Below are positions 14,501-26,302 of a stretch of 64,000 nucleotides of DNA, one piece after another. The notes beneath the pieces were generated by a model, which made no database searches, was not told the DNA's origin, and was given only the letters and a program-made list of their open reading frames with translations. Origin of the DNA: Coffea arabica (Eukaryota > Streptophyta > Magnoliopsida > Gentianales > Rubiaceae); assembly GCF_036785885.1 (NCBI RefSeq), contig NC_092312.1, positions 21,470,001 through 21,534,000 on the forward strand. The letters are read 5' to 3'. The position numbers were made by a program, and so were the translations under genes. Numbering within the stretch: position 1 is the stretch's first letter; every line of letters begins with the position of its first letter.

Positions 14501-15630
14501 CAAAGAAAGCAATAGCAAAAAAAACTGGTGCACGAGGCTTAAGAGCAATACTTGAGAATATTTTGACAGAGGCCATGTTTGAGGTATATGTTAGTGATCT
14601 GATTTCAGTGTAGACCTTCTCTGGAAGTTTGTCATGATTGCTACATCATCATCATACCTTTTCAAAAGCCACACCCCAGCACTGAGAAGTACAGTTTGTT
14701 CTATTGAGAAAAAAGTTTGGCTAATTTTTAAAATATGTTGCAAGTATAGCTGGATAGTTGATACGTATGTTAGTTGTAGTCTCTTGATTTTGATATTGCT
14801 TTTGAGGCTTGATTAGATTCGTTTTTGGCCATTCTTTTTTTCAAAGCTGAGTAAATTGATTATGGCCATCTTCTCATAAATTGCCGAGAATGGTTACAAC
14901 ATGGCATTTGCAGAATTGCTACATCGAACATGTACTTTGTCCACATCTCAAATATGCACGGTTTTTACTGCAAGGCATGCAGGTCAATTTCAATTGTTTA
15001 TTAATCTTTGATACTTCATCTGCAGATTCCTGATGCTGGATCTGGGAGAAATCTGATTGATTTAGTGTTGGTTGATGAAGATGCAGTAGGGTCACTGGAC
15101 AGACCTGGCCTTGGAGCAAAAATTATTCATGGCAATGGTGGGTTGGAGCGTTCTCCTTATGAAACAGAATTGAGAGATGGACAGGTAGGTTCTGTTATCG
15201 TCTTTTGGCGGAATTCCCAACTCTGTTTGTGCTAAGCTGTTGTCGGCTTTTACCGGTTTTCACTGAAGTTTAAATCGCATCTCCAAGTTTAGTTCCCTGT
15301 TAAAATGCACGAGCCGTTGCATATCAACCTAATGATGTCTGAATATGATTGTAAACTCTGTGTGTTCTTTTATGTTGGGGAAAAGCTTGGCATTTACACT
15401 GTGTCCGGTTTCTTTATGAGGAAAATTAGTAGAATTGATATACTGTTGCAGATCATCATATTTTGCACTAGTGATTTATAAGCGAGTTAAAAAAAATTTG
15501 TAGTAGCTGAAATATTTCTGGAGAATGTTTAATTATAGGGATTTACATTGGCTTGCAGGAAGGAGGGGAGATGGTGAGGGTAGACTTGGATGGAGAATTG
15601 GAGGTTTCATCAGCCGCCCTAAGCTTGTAA
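5526..15630 (+). CDS. CLPX: ATP-dependent Clp protease ATP-binding subunit ClpX, mitochondrial
   Basis: AAA+ unfoldase that recognises, unfolds and threads substrates into the ClpP peptidase of the mitochondrial matrix. I resolve 15 coding exons: 5526-6269, 6795-6856, 7747-7853, 8025-8108, 9796-9842, 11291-11365, 11549-11626, 12438-12494, 12949-13019, 13096-13195, 13345-13449, 14254-14316, 14461-14583, 15026-15184, 15559-15630; 648 aa, all phases agree. Residues 1-75 are basic and Ser-rich like a presequence. A C4 zinc-finger-like motif sits at C83/C86 and C115/C118, then a Gly/Ser-rich linker. Walker A GPTGSGKT is at 300-307, pore loop YVG at 334-336, Walker B IDEMDK at 364-369, and the ClpP-docking loop IGF at 448-450, so ClpP binding is expected. 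I chose ATG 5526 (MSGIF), as in other plant ClpX, over the in-frame opening at 5451. A possible polyadenylation signal AATAAA lies near 15857. Its neighbour RUS6 is divergent. Confidence 0.93.
7053..7132. repeat. 40-bp tandem duplication in CLPX intron 2
   Basis: Two adjacent copies (7053-7092 and 7093-7132) beginning GTCTTTTTGGTGGTG and ending CCACATGTGA differ at only a few bases. Confidence 0.85.
7388..7602. repeat. Spaced direct duplication in CLPX intron 2
   Basis: Two copies of about 85 bp (about 7388-7470 and 7519-7602), each running from ATGATTAATCGA to CTTGCACCAG, separated by about 50 bases that include a T run. They differ by roughly a dozen changes, so this is an older duplication. 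Confidence 0.75.
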
Positions 15631-17825
15631 ATAATTATTGTGTAACCTTTCCTCCAGTATACAGGTGGTATGAATGAGAACCGCTTCAAAAGGTTGATAG
15701 ATGGCCAAGTTTCGTTTGGCTGAGGTCTTTGCTAGAGCTCTTGATTGAAATTTTCTGCAGCACTTGTATCTTCTTTATGAGCCATAAGCGCACCGCAAGC
15801 TTTTCTTGGCAAATTTCTTCGGCGTTTGCATCTAAAATTTGCAGATTAAAGGCCTGAATAAAAAGTGCACTGGTTCAGAGGTTCAATTGAGGGATGTACG
15901 AATAGTTTCCGGAGTATAACATAAAACGGGTGAAAGCATAAAAGAGTTCGGAAAAGCTTCTCTTCTGAATTTCCCCAGGTACTCGTATCAACCCTGCATA
16001 AAGGGCAAAAGAAGCAGAAAAAATGTCGGGGAAAAAAATCTGTATCAAGGACTGGATTGAGGGTTACTAGGTCTTAGTGATTTGATTTTTTGAGAACCCA
16101 AAACTGCCAATCCAGTTTCTGCAAGTGCATGGAAAATATTGTATATACTTTTAGTATATATATGCTTTTTATCCTTTGATGCATATCACTTAATTTTAAT
16201 TTAAATTTGAATATGATTTTTTGCTGCATATATGACATACATCTAAAGTAGTAGTGTATACATTTTTAATGCATACAAGATAAAACCCTAGAAAACAAAG
16301 GCATTATAACAGACAAATGTTACAAAAACCAGAATCAAAGTTGTTATAAGCATAAAGTTGCAACACAGTAACACTTGATACAATTATTGTTGACGACAGA
16401 AAGTTCAGTTCAAAACAAACATAATGAATACTGAATGCCGCTGCCTTTCATCAAGCATCACCTGCACGCGCAAGATTCAAAGCTAAACAATCTCTCACAC
16501 TGCACGCAGCCAAAAGAGTGACAATTAGCAGAAAAGTGTTGGTTTCAGCCTTGATACACTCTTTTGCCATTTCTGAAGAAATATACAGAGAGGAGATTCC
16601 CTTCCACCAAAGAAACACAAAAGGAAAAGAAAACCTGATCATTGGAATATTCTCATTCATGCATCAAATCAAGAAGAAAATGAATGTTGCATTTATAAAC
16701 CCATAATCCAGGGGATTAAATAGAGGAAAAATTAGCTTTAATTCAGGATCAAGAAGAAGCTTCCATCCTACAGGGAAGAGAAAGAAGGGCTCTGAACATG
16801 AGAAAGAGTGGCCTTTGGTTCAGCCTTTTTCCTTTTCTCTCTTTTTTTTTTTTTTAATTTGGGTTCCTTTTGGGGAGGTGGGCCGAGCAGACCTGAGATG
16901 GATAGGGTGGTGGCTTAACCATCAATTTGAGGTTTACAAGAATTCACAGAACGTTAGTCCCAGCACATGAAGGTTGATGTCAGTACGTAGACATAAATTT
17001 ATAGCATCAAAAGGCAGTCAATTTGAGTCTCTTTAGGGATGTAATTCGAGTATGGATGAAAGTTCAGAGTGCCAAAACCTATTCCTTAAGTTGGCTATCT
17101 CACTTTTGTATGTGCTTGGTATGCAGAAACAAAATCAGTTAAAAACGCTGATTTGACATTTATTTAGAAGCTCAGGACACTGGTTGTATTTGGATTGCAG
17201 AAAAAACATGTTGCTTAAGGCTTTAGGTCCATGTAAATGCCATTTCTGAGCTCCCACTTCACAACCAGTCCCATGATTGGAATTTCTTCTTCTTTATGCA
17301 ACGAAGCAAGGAGATGTATATGCTCCTTTACAAAATGAAGACCCAGCAGAAACAGTAACCAATTTTCATCTCTTAACATTGAAGAAAAGAAAAATTTTTT
17401 TTTTTTAAAAAAAAAAAGGGAGAAAAAGCTAGTAACCAAAAAAGCAATGTTTAAAAGCTAAACAATATAACAACGGCAGAGTGTTCTCTTCCTCCTCTTT
17501 GTTCAGACATACAGCTATTAGTATTCACCCAAAAACAACAAACACGACAGAAAATTGCAACGCACCTCGTGAAACCAAATGCCCCAATTTTGCAAGACAA
17601 AAACTTCAAATTATGGCATAAAAGCTTGGCAGAATAGAAAGACGCACAAAAATTAAAGGAAAACCCATTACTCCAAACGTAAAAGTTAACTCCAATATGC
17701 ATCCAAATTACCTAATCGATCAACATAAATATGAAAACAGGAATAAGGTATATAAATTTGGGGGGGGGTGGGGGGAGGCTACAAAGAAAGAAAGGAACGA
17801 AAGTGGGTGGCTGACCTGACTATTC
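15631..17825. other. Intergenic region between convergent CLPX and NDUFB3
   Basis: It holds the 3' UTR of CLPX (to about 15.9 kb) and that of NDUFB3 on the other strand. The rest is AT-rich with homopolymer runs at 16840-16856 and 17396-17418 and a G run at 17761-17776. I see no gene, RNA gene or clear transposon. Confidence 0.65.
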
Positions 17826-18053
17826 TCAGTGAGAATGAGAACCGGCAGCAGAGGATGAGGCGTGAGAGTGAGAATGAGAAGGGGCGTAGATCTTGTTGTA
17901 AGCAGCTTCGCCGACGAGGTAAATCCCGAAGGCCACGAGAGCGATGCCGAGGCCAGGAGTGGCATTGCGGAACTGGTTAGTCAGCATCGGATGCTTCCTC
18001 CATTCATCCCTTCTCCTGAAGAACTCTCCAGTAGAACCCAGTGGCTTTGCCAT
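17826..18053 (-). CDS. NDUFB3: NADH dehydrogenase [ubiquinone] 1 beta subcomplex subunit 3 (B12), complex I
   Basis: A complete 75-aa reading frame from ATG (18053) to TGA, without coding introns. It begins MAKPLGSTGEFFRRRDEWRK and continues HPMLTNQFRNATPGLGIALV, the signature of plant NDUFB3, a small accessory subunit of the membrane arm of mitochondrial complex I. One hydrophobic segment (about residues 33-49, LGIALVAFGIYLVGEAA) fits the single membrane span of the family. The C-terminus is rich in Ser and His (SHSHSHASSSAAGSHSH), a variable tail. It is convergent with CLPX and lies just downstream of the STICHEL gene on the same strand. In Arabidopsis the NDUFB3 genes At1g14450 and At2g02510 also lie next to STICHEL genes (from memory). 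Length and sequence are normal for the family. Confidence 0.95.
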   Translation of the reverse strand: MAKPLGSTGEFFRRRDEWRKHPMLTNQFRNATPGLGIALVAFGIYLVGEAAYNKIYAPSHSHSHASSSAAGSHSH

Positions 18054-19320
18054 GGTAAATTGACACTGCTACTACTACTATAATCTTTCTTCGATCGAGT
18101 CGTCCTTTCTTCAGTTCCCCTTCTGTGGTTTGTCGATTCGATGTCGATGATGATGGTGAGGTAATGCTGATTTAATTTTAGACTTCTTAGTGTGTGACTT
18201 GTGTGTGCATTTGGTGGGTCATGGAAATGAAGAGGGTTGTCATTCTTCTGGGTCTCTCCTACACTTTGGGCCTCCCGTCACCATAAAACAAACGACGCGG
18301 CCCAACTCCTGGTTACCATGCTTACTAAAAATGTTCTGCTCTCAGCAAGAAGTTTGTGGATTTTCCTCATAATCTTGTCATGCTTGTTTGAAATAATCTC
18401 AATTAGCTCAGTGTAGGTACCTTCAATTGTTCAATTTAATGGAAGGTGCATGTTTTCTTGTTGGACTTAAATTCACGTTGTTGTGTCGAATTTGATCAGG
18501 GATGTGCTAATTTAAATAGATGTTATACCTATTAAAATTTGTGCATTCTCCCTCTTTTAACATTCTATTTTTTTTTTCCCACTTAGGGGGTGTCCCAACT
18601 TTTTTTTTTGCCAGACTAATCCCCCTAAGGCTAGCAAAACCCTGCCCAAGGATGTCAACAATTTTACTACAACTACAACGGGAGTCGAATATGAAACCCT
18701 ACCGTAAAGACGGAATTATCAGTCCCGACCGAGCTTACCCGTGGAAGCCCTCTTTTAACATCTATTCACTTCCAAGTTTTATTCTTGTTCCCTGTGTTAA
18801 TTACTAGAACAATATACAAGACTTAAAATGATTATTTACCTATAACCAAATCATATTAACATTGCCTAATCCAATTCAAACTACCACGAGAAATCAGTTC
18901 TTACATTTGTATCAAGAATTAATGAGTAAAAATTAGCTACTAGTAGTATTTTCTTGCAATCAAACTTCATTATTTCGCGTTAGACTATAACCGACTGCTT
19001 TGGACATTGAACATTGAAGATATATATATACTAGTATTGGAGCGTTGGACATTGGCACTTGAATCGTTCCCTTGTTAACTGCTGTCCAAAGTGCCCCAAA
19101 AAAAAAAAAAAATTTTTTTTGGTCCCCCTTTTACTTTTATTGATCTCTAAAAATTGGCTGGACCAAAAAATATTCATATGCCCAGCTTGTCAAAAAGCTT
19201 TACATCATATCTCATACTATAAAAAAATGGTGGAAATGAGGAAATAAGCAGCAGCAAGTGTACAGAATTAAAGACGGGATCTCGTGATTCTTGAACTTTG
19301 TGTTCCTGTCTCATTCCCCA
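18054..19320. other. Intergenic region upstream of NDUFB3
   Basis: It contains the promoter and 5' UTR of NDUFB3 (a short CTACTACTAC run at 18066-18081) and the 3' flank of the STICHEL gene. Positions about 18570-18760 (CCCACTTAGGGGGTGTCCC, then GGGAGTCGAATATGAAACCC) look like a degenerate dispersed repeat of the kind common in plant intergenic DNA, but I cannot assign a family. A TA run lies at 19019-19030 and an A/T run at 19097-19120. Confidence 0.55.
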
Positions 19321-22300
19321 CTATATTTTGAATCTACTCTCTGTTCTTGACGCCTTTGCACACTCTCCAAACCATGAAAATCTTACGGCTTTATTCGAAC
19401 GTACAGGGGTTCCTTGTTTAACCTATCATGCAGACACAGTTTCGCAAATCAGGCCAACTGTAGAACATAATGGGACTAAAAATGACAGTAAAACAGAAAC
19501 ATAGCCTACCTTTACCCTTCTGGGAGGTTTGGTCACTTTGGTGTTATTCCAGCAAAAGAGCCCACTGCAGCCGCCGCCACCCGGTCCTGATTCATATCCC
19601 CTGGAGTATAGAGAGTTAATTATGGGAGAAAAACACATGCACCATGCTAACCTACTCCATGAACTGGAAACGCAGGGCAAATATCTCTTCCTCAAATACA
19701 TTGGCTCTTACCTTAAAGAACTCCACTTCTCAAAACACAAGAACATTGCTTATAGCTGCTCACAAAGAAATTTGCAGAAAGAGCTAGCTGAAACAAGAAA
19801 CAACTTTTCTTTTCCTATTTCGTAGTTTAAGGCCAACATCATAGCAGTAGTAGACTCCTCGTTTCACTACCCATTCATGGACTTTAAATCAGTGTAGAAA
19901 AGGTAACTTTTGAGAAAGTCAACTATTTTTGACAAACTCGCATGCAGGTTTCAAGTTTCAACCACATCCACTAGGACTTTATATCAAAGATGTGGAGGAA
20001 AAAATGCACTAAATTCAGTTGTTAAGAGCCATCATTTGTCAGTTATTGCAAAATTTATAGTTAATATTCTCAAAAAACAATGGCAAACACCAAAAGCAGA
20101 CGCTAAAGGAACTTTAGTACTTACAAATTATCTTTGCTGAAATTGCCAACCATGCTGTTATCGTGCAACAAGCTTGGTGAAATGGGATAGTGATCAACCC
20201 TTTTACTGATTTGGTCCTTCTTGAGGGCTTTTCCATCATCAACCTTCAAACTTTTAATATCACGACTTAATTCATCATCCCAATGCTGAGAAGACAAGTC
20301 CGCAGAGGCTGAAGATTGCAATTGAATGTGATGGTAAATGCCTTCTTGAGGTAGGACTTGATTTTTCTCAGGCCTTAAACGATTTGTTGATCCAGGAGTT
20401 CCTTTCTCCATTGCCTGTAACCATGCAGTTTCCAACCTCTGCTCATGGATGATGGACTCTATTCTCTGCACAGGAACTTCTGGCTTTCTGTCCTTTGTAT
20501 TACCCATCTTAGCATTTCCTGCAGAAGACCCGAGATTTGCTGGTAGTTTGTCTTCTGAATTATTGAAGCTTCCTCTTGATATCTTCAGAGACTCTTGACA
20601 TGTATCAATGTTAGAGTAGCCATCTGCTGAAGAGGAGAGGACTGCAGCGTTTTCCCTGTTCAAATTATTGGTTGCGTGTGTTGGCTTTTGAACTGGAGAA
20701 ATATCTGGGTTTGCATTGCTTAAATAGGTATCTCCATCAGGCAGCAGAACAATCCTAACTTCAACATTGCTTCTCAAAACAGTTTCAAATGAGTTCGTGA
20801 TACTGCTATGAAATCTTTCTGCTCTGGTTTTTATATCACTATCTCCAAATGCAATATAAGCAACAAAAACACCTGCAAAGAGCAAGAGCCTCAGAAAGGA
20901 AGGAAAGTAGAGACTAGAGCACAGACTTCTCAAAACAGCAAAAGAAATGAGAAGCAAAAATTTGATGTGAATCAAGAAAAACCTAGATTTTCTCTATGCT
21001 GCTTTACCTTCCACATCAGCTATTGATACAAGCCTTCCATATGTATGAAGTAATTGCCTGAGTGTCTTTGAATGGCACTTTTCAACACATTTTACCCATA
21101 TATCATCCAGCATGCTGGAGGCCGTGCATCTAGATGTGTTAATTCCCCCAACAAAATCATCACATGTACCAGCCAAAGCATCTCCACTGATCAATTGGTT
21201 TTGAGAAGGATTTGGACTCAAGCCTTTGACATCCATTACAGGCAGAGAAGCCTCTTTACTGTTTGATTTTTGGTAGGTAGCTTTGTGGAAGGATGGGGGA
21301 GAAACTGAATTTCGAAGTGTGTACTGAAGGTCAGGTTTTTGATTGCTAATACTACTGTCTTTCAGTGTACTAGAATAGTCTTCTTCTGTTGCCTTAGAGC
21401 TCTGTCTTCGACTGCTTCCGGAATGAGTTTGATCTGGCGAGGAGATAGAACCAAGCTGTAACAGTGTTGCTGTGAACCATGTTGACCGTTCACTTGAAAC
21501 CCTTAACTGTTTCTCTGCTTCAGACAGAAGCTTTAGGGCACGCTTTAATCTCTCTAATTCTGCTTCGGTCACTGAAAAATTGATCAAGTCACTTTCTAGA
21601 TCCAATATTAATAATCACAAATAAAAAAACATTCATTTTCTTTTTTGGGACATTACAAGAATTACTATCCATTTGGCTATACTTTTAGGTCTGTCACAGA
21701 GAAAAAGAAACAAGATAAAACTCTAAGTCATAGAGGGACGTTAACAATGAAGTACAGCACATTTAAACTTTAAGCAGCATCTAGTAAAATCAGGTGTAGA
21801 ATTATCATCAGAACTCGAGGATTGGTCTTTTGGGTAGTAAATGGACTCTGAAGATGAGTACAACAGACTCTTACAGTCACTTCTAGAGACAAATGTAAAA
21901 ATGAGACAACATATTTTACTGAATCACCTTAATCTTAGTATCTCAAGATGCAAGGAATCTATACAACATTAATATGGAAAGGTTAGACATTTAAAGAAAC
22001 CACACTAACCATCAAACAAGTTTTACAAACACCTTTATATACATTAGAGGGTTCGAATCTAAATCATACTCGGTGACTGGTCTAATTTCCTTCAGTCCAG
22101 CATAGGAGCGGTAGACTTATGCCCGTTCAGGGGAAGCAGTGATACATTTTCCGTGTTTGGATGGAAAGTGTTACTCCCTCCGTCCCAAAAATGGATTTGC
22201 TTTTCAAAAGTCGAACTTTTTATCAATGGTAACTGAACATTGCTTTTGAGAGACATCCTTCCAGCTTTGCCCTCAAGTACCATAATAACTAATCACTTTG

Positions 22301-25300
22301 GTTTGATTCAATGACTGCTGTGGGGTCTTACATCAAATGTTAGCAGAATGGAACTTCACGCTCATTTTGAAGCTATTGAAGTCACGCACTGGAACAACCC
22401 ACAAAATGAGTGTTTCAATCTAAAGATTAGACATTTAAGATGGAAAGGTTAGATATTTAAAGAAATCACACTAACCATCAAACATGTTTAACAAAACACC
22501 TTTAAATGCATTAGAGGGGTCCCAATCTAAACCATATTTGGTGACTGGTCTAATTTCCTTCAGGCCAGCATAGGAGAGGTAGAAAGAAACAAATATAGTA
22601 ATTCTGGGACAGCCAAAAAAGTGAACTATGACATTAACAATGGGACAGAGGGAGTACTATTTATCTTCACAAGGATGGTGTCAAGTCCTCCCATTTTCTC
22701 CTCTATTAGCATAAGCATGTCAGTATATTTGGATCATGTGCAACTTCATTTTGCATAGACATAGCAGCCCAAGAGGAGGATGCGATGAAAGCCTATGAAG
22801 TTGCTGAAGAACAGTGTGGATTGAAAGGCTGAAATATGCAGCAAGCTGAAGTAAAGGTAGATCATTTCATCCACAGCAGCTTGGAGATACTTGGACGTAT
22901 AAGAAAGCATATGTGAAAGCAAATTAAGTTAGATTTAGCCGGTACCAAGAATTAAATCACTTATCAAAATTCAGGGATTTCATTGTATGACATCACACTC
23001 AAGGGAGCAGCTTGGCAGCCAAAAAGCCACCTGCAAAATACTTATGCCTTTAATTTGTTGCACCTGCTGTACTGTCTGACAGTCACAAGGGGAGAAAGAG
23101 GGGACAAAGAACCGAAGAGTTAAAGAACGCTTAGTGGAGGAGCATCTTGCAGTCACTGTATCCTTTACTTCAATTAAGTTAAAAGCTCTTCCATTCATTT
23201 CTTTTTCTCGTTTTCAATGGAGAACAGCAAGTATTTAACATCAACGATATCAATGCAGTGGAATTCAGTGCCAATTCAAGAGGCTTCCATTTTCCAGAAG
23301 GTATAGGCAAATTAGCACATAATGTCATGCAATAATGCTACCTGATTAATTTTTCAATATTTGCACCACTTATATGGTGTCCTAGGCATTATACCAGGTG
23401 AAATCAGACAAAAAGCAACTCAAATAAACAAGCTAATACCTTTTGCAGAAACTTTTCCATCTTGGAAAAGAAGAAAAAGAATGTAAGGGTCAAGTAAAAT
23501 GGACACTTACAGTTCCTCCCGCCAAAAAGTGAAGTAGTTTGTTTAGCATCAACAGTGGGATAAGTTCCAGCAATGATATCCATAATAAGGGTGGCCATTT
23601 GAGACATCAAAACTATTGGATCAACTCCAGAATCCATCAAATCCCTTGCTCTTTTTACTGTTTCTGCAGTGTCTGATGACATGGCTAACTCCAAAAGTTC
23701 CAACAGTTTCTCATCTGAAATTACACCAACCTACAAAGAAAAGAGTTCGTGGGTAAAGAAAAGTCTAACCATTAGAACATCAAACAGAGGACTCTTAAAG
23801 AATTCTTTGTTGTCTGCAGCCTGAACTTGCCATTATAAAAGTGAAATAACAACTATTACAGGAATAAAGTCCACAAACATTAGCTTCAGCCATATTCCAG
23901 GAACCAATCCTCATATATAGCATGCAAGTGATATATAAGATTACGAATACCATATTCCACAAGCCACAATGGGTATAATCAACGACAACTTACTACATAT
24001 AGATAATGTTAACAATTTAAGTAAAGAACTCAAATTGTATTCCATCCAAAATATGGCAATGTGCACTTACAAGTTCATTTACAAGAGAAGTAGTTACTCT
24101 CTTCCCCAGTAAGCTCAGTTGGTCTAACATAGTTTCTGCATCTCGAAGTGAACCATCTGCATTCAAAGCAATTAGATCCAGAGCATCAGATTCAACATCT
24201 AAATTCTCTTCAGCAGCAATCTTCCTCAGCCTGGCCAAAATGTCACCATCTCTAATCTTGTTAAATGGGTACTTCTGGCACCGTGATAAAACAGTACGTG
24301 GCACATTATCAAGATCAGTTGTTATAAGTATGAGCACCACATGTGGAGGTGGCTCTTCAAGAAACTTAAGTAATCCCATCCATGTCTTTGCAGGCAATAA
24401 GTGACATTCATTAACAACAAACACCTTGTATCGAGAAGAGGCTGATAAGGAACCTGCCAAAAGGACTTTCAAGAGGTACCTTATACTATCAATTCCCTTC
24501 TTGTTAGCACCATCAACTTCTACAAGGTCCCTGCTCTTTCCAGAAACAAAATCTGCACACTCTCTGCAGACTCCACACGGTTTGGTTTCTTCAGAAGCAA
24601 GACAATTTAATGCTGCAGCAAAGACTCTAGCAGTTGAAGTCTTTCCAGTTCCCCGTGGACCTTGAAAAAGATAAATAGGGGCAATTCTTTTCCTGGAAAC
24701 TGCATGCATTAGGGACTGAACTACAATATTCTGTCCAATCAATTCCTCAAAAAACATTGGCCTGTATTTCTGGCTCAGACTTGTAATGTTTTCTGGGGTG
24801 CCTTCTTCTTCCCCAGTCAGTGCTACAAGCTCTAACCCTTCTTGACTCCTGCAACTTGTTGACCACCTCCTTCCATCTAATCGGCTCAAGGCCTCCAAGT
24901 CCAGCTCACCATAGTTTGTTGAGAGTTCATCATCGCTATTACCAGTTCCTATGGATGATCCTATTTGCCCATCACCACCATTAGTTAGCAACGGGAGAAG
25001 ACCTTGAGGAGCAGGCCTTGAACCAGGTCTCCTCTTGTTGTACCCCAGTGATGACCCACGATAACTTCGCTTGTACATTCTGTGACTTCCACATAAAATG
25101 GTGCTTCCTGTTCTCCTCAAAGTATCAGAAAGAGAAGGTGAAAAACAACTACCAGAACCCCCTTTGTACTTTGGGGTTGACCTCCTCGACCAGTAACATG
25201 GAATCCCACATCCTGAACGACCAGGTAAATCCAATGGATCATCCCCTTCTTCATCCCCATCATTTAAAGATACTGTAGTTGCATCCCAAGACCCAACTGT

Positions 25301-26302
25301 ACTTGGATACCTAGCAACATACCTATTATAAGAGCTAGCAGACATAGCTGGGGTACTATATGAGTATGATGAATCCTCTTTCCGGCTACTCCTCAAAAAC
25401 TTAGCAGCAGAAGAATTAGACCAATTTTTATTCTTAAGCTTTGCAAGCAAAGGTGAAACAGCAGAAGCCCTCCTCAAATCCTCTGAATTACAATAACCTT
25501 CAGTGTCATCGGACTGATCAACCAAACTCGACAAATCATCCCTCCCTAAACCCTCCAATGCCGTCCTTTTGGAACCCCTAGCTAACAAAATTTGTTCTTT
25601 CAATTTTTCACCTCGGCTTCTCAAATTTGACCTAGAATAATTACTTTTCTTCGACTTTTTCTTTATATTTCTTCTAATAGATGGAGTAAAGCTGGTATCT
25701 TTACACTTAAAAATCATGGAAGCATATTTATCACTAGCATAAGTGTCACTCTTGGAATCAATTCCACCATTCCTAGCATCACTTAAACTATCCTCCACAC
25801 TCTCCTCTGCTTCTTCTTGAGCCGAAGAAGATTGTTCCATATCATCATTACCAACATTTTCAAGATCATCATCAGCACATTGCCTACTCCTTTCACTTTC
25901 AGATTTTTGCATCTTCCAGTTATACAAGTACACCTTTTTCTCCTTCTCCTTCTCTTTCTCCTTAACATTATTACCATTACTAGCCTCATAATTAATACTT
26001 CTACTACTAGTCCCATTATTCTCTACTGTTCCAATAGGAAGTTGGAATTGAGTCTCACCATTGCTGTACAATTGCTTGCTGAAATCATTCTTGTGATGAT
26101 GGTAATAATGCTTGGCAGCAGCGGATCTTGCTGAGTTCAGAGGGGACCGCCACGACGAAGTAGTCCCTGGATCTCTCAGCACCCTGGCCGCCTTCCTGAT
26201 TTGGTTTAACTCTTTCTTCAAATGCAGGTTACTGGGATCAAACCCACCACCACCACCATTAGCACGGTTGCCACTACCACGGCCGCGCATTTCTGAGGAC
26301 AT
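19321..26302 (-). CDS. STI: STICHEL-family protein (DnaX-like AAA ATPase domain)
   Basis: Six coding exons on the minus strand: 26302-24071, 23730-23511, 21571-21008, 20872-20125, 19600-19516, 19422-19321; 1316 aa with matching phases. STICHEL proteins regulate trichome branching in Arabidopsis and carry a domain like bacterial DNA polymerase III gamma/tau; their biochemical role is unclear. The N-terminus has the family block LHLKKELNQIRKAARVLRDP, followed by a long Ser- and acid-rich region. Then come Walker A GPRGTGKT (548-555), a DnaX-type Cys cluster (C567, C576, C579, C582), Walker-B-like VNECH near 630-634 with Asn in the usual Asp position, and SRC (673-675). The middle block NLTEAELERLKRALKLLSEA and C-terminal GYESGPG...FSWFGECAK are also family hallmarks. 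It lies between NDUFB3 and an ALFIN-like gene, as in Arabidopsis. STI and STICHEL-LIKE 1 cannot be told apart here. Confidence 0.93.
21974..22583. repeat. Direct repeat of about 142 bp in STICHEL intron 2
   Basis: Copies at about 21974-22115 and 22440-22583 both start ATGGAAAGGTTAGA and end near CCAGCATAGGAG, about 85-90% identical. The second copy lies inside the Stowaway-type element at 22172-22656. Confidence 0.8.
22172..22656. mobile_element. Stowaway-like (Tc1/mariner) MITE in STICHEL intron 2
   Basis: The ends are TACTCCCTCCGTCCCA (left) and TGGGACAGAGGGAGTA (right), a near-perfect 16-bp inverted repeat with TA at the borders, the well-known plant Tc1/mariner signature. The inner right flank (GGGACAGCCAAAAAAGTGAAC) also matches the usual subterminal pattern. 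The interior holds a copy of DNA from the left flank, which a simple MITE would not. Confidence 0.75.

Noticed and set aside
25783-26134. Overlapping frames on both strands within STICHEL exon 1
   Set aside because: Shadows of the Lys/Glu- and Asp/Glu-rich coding stretch in other frames.
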